DNA of 10,422 nucleotides, from NCBI GenBank assembly GCA_031273645.1, contig JAISRM010000049.1:1-10422 (forward strand). Direction: 5' to 3'. The position numbers were made by a program, and so were the translations under genes. Below the pieces are notes generated by a model. That model ran no database searches. It saw only the letters and a program-made list of their open reading frames with translations, and was not told the DNA's origin. The stretch is from Endomicrobium sp. Its GTDB lineage: Bacteria > Elusimicrobiota > Endomicrobiia > Endomicrobiales > Endomicrobiaceae. Below, in pieces: positions 5,155 to 10,422 of the stretch (its first letter is position 1; each line of letters opens with the position of its first letter).

Positions 5155-8100
5155 TTAGTTTTTGACGTTTTGATGGGCAACGCTCATCATGAGTTTGATC
5201 CTGTTTATTTGGTTTACTTCGCTTGCGCCCGGGTCATAATCTACGGCGGCTATGTTTACGTTGCTAAAACGGCGTTTAAGCTCTTTCATAACGCCTTTTC
5301 CGGTTATGTGGTTTGGAAGACATCCGAAAGGCTGAACGCACACTATATTGTTTACGCCGTCTTCAATAAGTTCAAGCATCTCAGCGGTAAGAAGCCAGCC
5401 TTCGCCTGTCTGATTGCATACGGAAATTATTTCGCTTGCTTTTTGCGCAAGTTCTTTCGTCGTGTGATAAGAGCTGAAATTTTTGCTTTTCTTTAAAGCT
5501 TTCCTTATATAAGAGCGCAAAAACTCAACATACTTAATGGCAAGCCACGACATAACGCGTTTTTTAAAACTGCCCGCCAAATATTTATGCTTATAAACAT
5601 CGTCAAGCATGCAATACAACAGAAAATCAGTCAGGTCGGGAACTATGGCTTCAGCTCCCTCTTTTTCAAGAACCGACACCAAATTATTGTTTGCGTCCGG
5701 ATGAAACTTAACGAGGATTTCGCCAACTACGCCTATGCGCGGCTTTTTAATTTTTTTTACAGGGACGGCGTCAAAATCGGCCGTCATTTTTTTAACGGTT
5801 CTTACAAACTCAAAAAGATACATTTTACTTATTCGGTTTGAAAGTTTGACCGTCCATTCTTCGACGAGTTTTTCCGTTTGTCCGGCGTGAACTTCGTAAG
5901 GCCGCAGCCTGTTTGAAAGCCTCATAAGCAAATCGCCGTAAAGTAAAACGAGAAGAGCGTCTTTGATAAGCCCGACGGAAACGCCAAGCGATTTGTTTAA
6001 AGACGTGTTCGTAGTGCTTAAAGAAATTACCGGTATGTTTTTAAATCCGGCTTTTTCGGCGGCCTTTCTTAAAAAACCGGCGTAATTAGTGGCGCGGCAG
6101 CCTCCGCCCGTCTGGGAAATTATAAGAGCCGTTTTATTTATGTCGTACTTGCCCGACTTTAAAGCGTTTATCAGCTGGCCTACAACGACTATCGTGGGAT
6201 AACACGCGTCGTTATTTACATATCTTAAGCCTTCTTCTATGTCGGCTTTGCCGACTTTCGGCAAAACTTCAAGCTTTATTCCGCGATTGCGCATAATCGC
6301 GCCGGCAAGGCGGAAATGCACCGGAGACATCTGCGGGCATAAAATAGTATAAGAGTCTTTCATATCTTTTGTAAATTCGCTGAACTTCGTGCCTTCAAAA
6401 ACGTCTTCGGAAAATTTAAGCCCTTTGCGCTCTTTTATAGCCGCAAGAAGAGAGCGTATTCTTATTTTTACCGCGCCTAAATTTGAACCTTCGTCTATCT
6501 TTAAAACCGTATAAATTTTCCCAGACTTTGAAAGAATTTCTTCAACCTGTTCTGTGGTAATGGCGTCAAGACCGCAGCCGAAAGAATTAAGCTGTATAAG
6601 TTCGACGCTGTCTATTTTGGTGGCTAAATTTGCCGCGCGGTAAAGCCTTGAATGATACATCCACTGATCGACAAAATTGATTTTTGGCAAAATGCCCGAC
6701 AAATGCGCGATAGAATCTTCGCTTAAAACTATCATCCCGTGCGACGCTATCAAATCTGCGACTCCGTGGTTTATCGCAGGGTCTATATGATAGGGGCGGC
6801 CGGCTAAAATTACGGCGGGTTTTCCGGTCTCTTTAATTTCTTTTATAAGTTTTGCGCCCGTTCTTCTTATATCTTTTTTAAACAGATTAAGGCAAGCTCT
6901 GGCTCTTAAAACCGCCAAAACGAGCTCTTTTTTAGTGATATTAAAATCTTTTAACTCTTCGGCAAGCCTGAAAATCAGCCTTTTTATATTGTCAAAAGGC
7001 AAAAAAGGCTGTAAAAATTTTATGCCTTTTTCTTCAAGAACGTTCATATTTAAACGCACCACTTCCGGATAACCGCTGACGACCGGACAATTATAGTGAT
7101 TGTCCGCGTCTTTAAATTCTTTTACCTCGTAAGGTATGCACGGATAAAAAATAGTTTTTACGCCTTTGGCGACTAAATTTTCAATATGTCCGTGCGCCAT
7201 TTTTGCAGGAAAGCAAACCGTTTGCGAAGGTATGCTTTCAAGACCTTCGTTAAACAGCGCGTTTGAAGACGGATCAGACAAAACTACCCTAAAGCCAAGC
7301 CTTGTAAAAAACTCGTGCCAAAACGGATAGTTTTCATACATATTTAAAACTCTCGGTATTCCTATTTCGCCTCTTTTTGCCTTGCTTAAGTCAAGCGGCT
7401 TATAGTAATCAAAAAGCCTTTTGTATTTGTAATCAAACATGTTAAATGCAAAACTCTGAACTTTTTTCTTTTGCAAAACGTTTTCGCATCTGTTGCCGGA
7501 TATAAAAGTTTTGCCGTCGGGAAAAACCGTTATATTGAGAAGACATTTGTTTTCGCAGCCTTTGCAGCGGGTGTTCCTCATTTTACACGAAAAAACTTCC
7601 AGTTCTTTTTTTGAGATAAGCAAAGAAGAAGCTCTTTTATTTTGCAAAGCTATAATGGCCGAACCGAAAGCCCCCATAAGCCCGGCAATGTCAGGGCGGA
7701 CAACTTCGCAGTTTAAAAGAATTTCGGCGGCGCGCAAAACGCCGTCGTTAAAAAACGTTCCTCCCTGAACCACGATGTTTCCGCCGAGTTCTTCAGGGTT
7801 GCTTATTTTTATAACTTTGTACAAAGCGTTTTTTATAACGGAATAGTCAAGTCCGGCCGAAATATCGGCGGCGTCGGCGCCTTCCTTTTGCGCCTGCTTA
7901 ATTTTGGAATTCATAAACACCGTGCAGCGCGAACCAAGATCAACCGGTTTAGCAGAAAACAGCGCAAGCTTTGCAAAATCTTTTATATCATAGCCAAGAC
8001 TCTGCGCAAAATTTTGTATAAAAGAACCGCAGCCCGACGAACATGCTTCGTTTAAAATCATTTTGTCTATAAGTCCGTTTTTGACGTAAATGCATTTCAT

Positions 8101-9390
8101 ATCCTGACCGCCGATGTCTAAAATAAAAGACACTTTCGGATTAAAATAACGCGCGGCTTTATAATGCGCTATAGTTTCAACTTCCCCGATGTCAAAGCCC
8201 AAAGCGGCTTTAATAAGCGCTTCGCCGTAACCGGTCACGCAGGCGCCCTCGATAACGGCGTCGGGCGGAAGCTTCGAATAGATGTCTTTTAAAACATCGA
8301 CTGCCGATTGCAGAGGATTTCCGTTATTTGAACCGTAATAAGAATAGGCTATTTCATAATTTCGGGTTATCAGGACGGCTTTGGTAGTGGTGGAACCGGC
8401 ATCGACGCCAAGGAAAAGGCTTCCGGAAAACTTTTCAAGCTCAACCGTTTTGGCGGCGGTTTTTGCATGCCTTTGGGTAAACGCCCGCAAATCTTCTTCG
8501 TCTTTAAACAAAGGCGCAAGACTGTCGCCTGATTTGCCGAGATTTTCGCCTTTTAAATGCAAAAATCTGTTTTTAAGTTCCGTTAAAGTAATTTTATCGC
8601 CCGACGAAAGAAGCGCCGCCCCGAAAGAAACGAAAAAATGCGCGTTATCTGGAAAGAAAATATTTTCCGGCGAAAGTTTTAAAGATTTAATAAAAAATCC
8701 CCTGAGTTCAGACAAAAAGAAAAGAGGTCCTCCAAGAAAAGCCACATTGCCTTTGATGTTTCTTCCCCTTGCAAGCCCGCCGACAGTTTGGTTTACCACA
8801 GCCTGCAAAACGCTTGCGGCTATATCTTCTTTTGCAGACCCTTCGTTTAAAAGCGGCATTATGTCGGTCTTTGCAAAAACGCCGCATCTTGCCGCTATCG
8901 GATAAACCGTTTTATGTTTTTTTGCAAGCTCGTTTATGCCTGAAGCGTCGGTTTGCAGCACTTGCGCCATTTGGTCTATAAACGCGCCGGTGCCGCCCGC
9001 GCAGGTTTCGTTCATGCGCTGGTCTATTGAGGAAGCGTCAAAAAAAGTGATTTTAGCGTCTTCGCCGCCAAGTTCAATGGCGACGTCAACTTTTGGAAGA
9101 AGAGTTTTTATGGCTTTAGTGCAGGCAATTACTTCCTGCTCAAAACTTATGCCGGCTTTTTGCGACAAGGTTATAGCTCCCGAACCTGTGGCGCAAACCG
9201 TCATTTGACAGTCTTGAAGTTCAAAAGGAGCTTCGTCAATGAGGCTTATCACCGTGTTTAAAAGATCAAGCTGATGTCTTTTATAATTGCAGTATGCCGT
9301 TTTGTTGTCCTCATCTAATATTGATAATTTAACCGTAGTAGAGCCTATGTCAAGACCGGCTTTATAAATTTTTATATTTTTATCAGACAT
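5155..9390 (-). CDS. Fused acyl-CoA dehydratase activase-type ATPase (BadF/BcrA/HgdC family, DUF2229), 1411 aa
   Basis: Members of this family use ATP to drive an electron from a [4Fe-4S] cluster into 2-hydroxyacyl-CoA dehydratases or benzoyl-CoA reductases. The substrate of these long fusions is mostly unestablished. Domain 1 (about 7-265) has DIGSTTVK (14-21), GGED (108-111), C130 in NETCAGGTG and C169 in AARCGVF. Domain 2 (about 323-580) has DAGSTTTK (330-337), GGQD (427-430), C450 and C489. The pairs match the two cluster cysteines of HgdC, with the same 39-residue spacing. A Cys-rich linker follows (C602, C609, C612, C616, C635). Then come a DUF2229-like region (about 676-905) and a COG3580/3581-like C-terminus with FGCGLD, CYPT, GGGCRATNY and QPFGCLPNH. 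About 1400 residues is usual for the fusion. GAGG precedes the ATG. No dehydratase gene is adjacent, and the protein is expected to be cytoplasmic and oxygen-sensitive. Confidence 0.95.
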   Translation of the reverse strand: MSDKNIKIYKAGLDIGSTTVKLSILDEDNKTAYCNYKRHQLDLLNTVISLIDEAPFELQDCQMTVCATGSGAITLSQKAGISFEQEVIACTKAIKTLLPKVDVAIELGGEDAKITFFDASSIDQRMNETCAGGTGAFIDQMAQVLQTDASGINELAKKHKTVYPIAARCGVFAKTDIMPLLNEGSAKEDIAASVLQAVVNQTVGGLARGRNIKGNVAFLGGPLFFLSELRGFFIKSLKLSPENIFFPDNAHFFVSFGAALLSSGDKITLTELKNRFLHLKGENLGKSGDSLAPLFKDEEDLRAFTQRHAKTAAKTVELEKFSGSLFLGVDAGSTTTKAVLITRNYEIAYSYYGSNNGNPLQSAVDVLKDIYSKLPPDAVIEGACVTGYGEALIKAALGFDIGEVETIAHYKAARYFNPKVSFILDIGGQDMKCIYVKNGLIDKMILNEACSSGCGSFIQNFAQSLGYDIKDFAKLALFSAKPVDLGSRCTVFMNSKIKQAQKEGADAADISAGLDYSVIKNALYKVIKISNPEELGGNIVVQGGTFFNDGVLRAAEILLNCEVVRPDIAGLMGAFGSAIIALQNKRASSLLISKKELEVFSCKMRNTRCKGCENKCLLNITVFPDGKTFISGNRCENVLQKKKVQSFAFNMFDYKYKRLFDYYKPLDLSKAKRGEIGIPRVLNMYENYPFWHEFFTRLGFRVVLSDPSSNALFNEGLESIPSQTVCFPAKMAHGHIENLVAKGVKTIFYPCIPYEVKEFKDADNHYNCPVVSGYPEVVRLNMNVLEEKGIKFLQPFLPFDNIKRLIFRLAEELKDFNITKKELVLAVLRARACLNLFKKDIRRTGAKLIKEIKETGKPAVILAGRPYHIDPAINHGVADLIASHGMIVLSEDSIAHLSGILPKINFVDQWMYHSRLYRAANLATKIDSVELIQLNSFGCGLDAITTEQVEEILSKSGKIYTVLKIDEGSNLGAVKIRIRSLLAAIKERKGLKFSEDVFEGTKFSEFTKDMKDSYTILCPQMSPVHFRLAGAIMRNRGIKLEVLPKVGKADIEEGLRYVNNDACYPTIVVVGQLINALKSGKYDINKTALIISQTGGGCRATNYAGFLRKAAEKAGFKNIPVISLSTTNTSLNKSLGVSVGLIKDALLVLLYGDLLMRLSNRLRPYEVHAGQTEKLVEEWTVKLSNRISKMYLFEFVRTVKKMTADFDAVPVKKIKKPRIGVVGEILVKFHPDANNNLVSVLEKEGAEAIVPDLTDFLLYCMLDDVYKHKYLAGSFKKRVMSWLAIKYVEFLRSYIRKALKKSKNFSSYHTTKELAQKASEIISVCNQTGEGWLLTAEMLELIEDGVNNIVCVQPFGCLPNHITGKGVMKELKRRFSNVNIAAVDYDPGASEVNQINRIKLMMSVAHQNVKN

Positions 9391-9437
9391 TTTTATACCT
9401 CGCGCCTGCGGCGTTTTTCTTGTAAAATATTCTTTTT

Positions 9438-9446
9438 ATTATAGCA
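9438..9446 (-). promoter_or_regulatory. Extended -10 promoter for the activase-like gene
   Basis: On the minus strand TGC-TATAAT is a perfect extended -10. The -35 is poor (TTGCCA at 9465-9470, spacing 21). Transcription would start near 9431, giving a leader of about 40 nt that contains the small inverted repeat CGCC-TGC-GGCG (9403-9413) just before the GAGG ribosome site (9398-9401). Confidence 0.7.
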
Positions 9447-9476
9447 AAATTAACTGTTTTTCATTGGCAATTTCCA

Positions 9477-9504
9477 TTGACAATATTTAATTTTATACTA
9501 TAAA
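9477..9504 (+). promoter_or_regulatory. Sigma-70-type promoter for the ankyrin-repeat protein gene
   Basis: A perfect TTGACA (9477-9482) is followed after 16 bp by TATAAA (9499-9504). Transcription would start near 9511, about 45 nt before the ATG. It is arranged back to back with the activase promoter, the two -10 boxes being about 55 bp apart. Confidence 0.75.
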
Positions 9505-9555
9505 TTTGATATTATCTATAAAGCTTATTGTTTTTATTATTCTTTAAGAGGTCTT

Positions 9556-10422
9556 ATGAAAAATCTAATCGTCATTTGCTGCATTTTTTCTTTAACCATA
9601 ACGGCCGCATGGTCGGCCCAAAGACCCAAAAGAGCGTCAAAGCAGAATGAACCCGTAAAAAAAATGTCAGTTTCTATGGACGATTACGAAGAAGACGAAG
9701 AGGATTATGAAGAAAATTCCCCTCTTGGAAAAATAGTAGATCTTGAATACGAAGACGATTCTTATCAGCAAAAAGCCGTAAATCAAAAAAATCAGAGCCT
9801 TGCTCAGCAGCTTGTTGAAGAAGAAAAAGCTTCTTACGCGCAAACAGAAAGCCAAGAGGAAGAAGATGAAGAAGAAGAGTACGAACCTCCAAAAAACAAA
9901 CCGACTCCAAAACCGGTCGAAAAACAAAACTCTTCCGATACAAAAAAATCAAAAACCGTAAAAGTCGTAACTGTTCCTTCAAAAACGCAAGACAGCTCAA
10001 AACCAAAACGCTCAGCGCAAAAACGCAATAGCCGATATGAAGAAGATTCCGACGCCGCTCAAAGCGTTCCCGTTAAGAAAAGAAAGAAAAAAGCCGTTTC
10101 TCTTCTTATGACGAATTCCGTTTCAGCCGCAGCCGTTAAAGAACTTATAAAACAGGGAGAAGACGCCGGCGAAACCGATCCCAAAGGCCGAAGCGTTTTA
10201 ATGTACGCCGTTTATTTCAACGACAATAAAGATCCTAATGTTTTAAAGCTTCTCATTGAAGCCGGGGCAAACGTCAACGCCAGAGACAAAGAAGGAATGT
10301 CGGCTTTAATGTACGCTTCTTTAAAACCCGAAGAAAAAGCGGATTTCGTAAAAATACTGCTTGACGCCGGCGCAAACGTCGCTTTAAAAAATAAACAAGG
10401 CGAATCGGCGCTGCAAATAGCC
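9556..10422 (+). CDS. Exported ankyrin-repeat protein with charged low-complexity linker (C-terminus outside window)
   Basis: The frame is open for 289 codons to the right edge, so the protein is incomplete. GAGG (9548-9551) precedes the ATG by 4 nt. Residues 1-21 form a signal peptide: K2, a hydrophobic stretch, then WSA before Q22. Residues 42-110 are strongly acidic with runs of Glu and Asp, and 112-180 are Lys-, Pro- and Ser-rich, ending in KKRKKK (174-179). Ankyrin repeats begin near 183. Two full units carry the consensus, with G211-RSVLMYA, LLIEAGANVNARD (232-244), G247-MSALMYA and ILLDAGANVALKN (267-279). A third begins at G282. Ankyrin repeats mediate protein-protein contacts, and here they would act outside the cytoplasm. 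The layout suggests a flexible charged tether carrying a binding module. The partner is unknown, and the divergent activase gene gives no clear link. Confidence 0.92.
   Translation, partial: MKNLIVICCIFSLTITAAWSAQRPKRASKQNEPVKKMSVSMDDYEEDEEDYEENSPLGKIVDLEYEDDSYQQKAVNQKNQSLAQQLVEEEKASYAQTESQEEEDEEEEYEPPKNKPTPKPVEKQNSSDTKKSKTVKVVTVPSKTQDSSKPKRSAQKRNSRYEEDSDAAQSVPVKKRKKKAVSLLMTNSVSAAAVKELIKQGEDAGETDPKGRSVLMYAVYFNDNKDPNVLKLLIEAGANVNARDKEGMSALMYASLKPEEKADFVKILLDAGANVALKNKQGESALQIA

Noticed and set aside
5113..5841. Plus-strand open frames of 127 and 84 codons
   Set aside because: They are antisense to the C-terminal part of the activase-like gene, whose protein motifs are unmistakable.
7493..9208. 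Several plus-strand open frames of 70-174 codons
   Set aside because: They are antisense shadows of the ATPase domains, with no ribosome sites.
9556..9585. Lipoprotein signal around C8/C9 of the ankyrin protein
   Set aside because: The cysteines lie within the hydrophobic core and do not fit a lipobox. The WSA-Q site fits signal peptidase I.
9667..10028. Minus-strand open frames rich in Phe, Leu and Ser
   Set aside because: They are the antisense reading of the Glu/Lys-rich linker of the ankyrin protein.

Overview
The window looks like part of a chromosome from an anaerobic bacterium of low to moderate GC. The best guess is an Elusimicrobiota/Endomicrobium-like lineage, with Omnitrophota as the alternative. 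The basis is indirect: an oxygen-sensitive type of radical-dehydratase activator, large exported proteins with an 'IQDLHCH' motif that I remember from these phyla, and many small palindromic intergenic repeats. No marker gene fixes the taxonomy.

Layout, left to right. (1) Positions 1-2810, minus strand: the first 936 codons of a long exported protein that runs off the left edge. Its N-terminal domain resembles the TraB/Tiki/ChaN fold, and a GHKL-type ATPase-like segment lies near the window edge. Its leader holds three 11-bp tandem repeats. (2) 2891-3394, minus: a small exported protein of unknown function with its own terminator. (3) 3419-3727: no gene, but a nest of small palindromic repeats, including a perfect 37-bp duplication. 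(4) 3728-4120, minus: a 130-residue unknown protein in a complete transcription unit (consensus promoter, ribosome site, terminator). (5) 4248-4346, plus: a start-less coding-like fragment. (6) 4399-4472, minus: tRNA-Arg(ACG) with its own terminator. (7) 4473-5154: no gene, but a second repeat cluster in which one hairpin element occurs in short-loop and long-loop forms. (8) 5155-9390, minus: a 1411-residue fused acyl-CoA dehydratase activase-type protein with two ATPase domains. (9) 9391-9555: divergent promoters. (10) 9556-10422, plus: the start of an exported ankyrin-repeat protein with a highly charged linker, cut by the right edge.

The genes do not form an obvious pathway. The activase-like gene stands alone, with no dehydratase partner genes beside it. 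The three complete small units (exported protein, 130-residue protein, tRNA) each have their own terminator, so most of the window is monocistronic. The possible exception is the large left-edge gene, which may depend on readthrough from its upstream neighbour. The most notable signals are the exported-protein/GHKL combination, the duplicated cluster-cysteine pairs in the activase, and the modular palindromic repeat family in the two intergenic regions.
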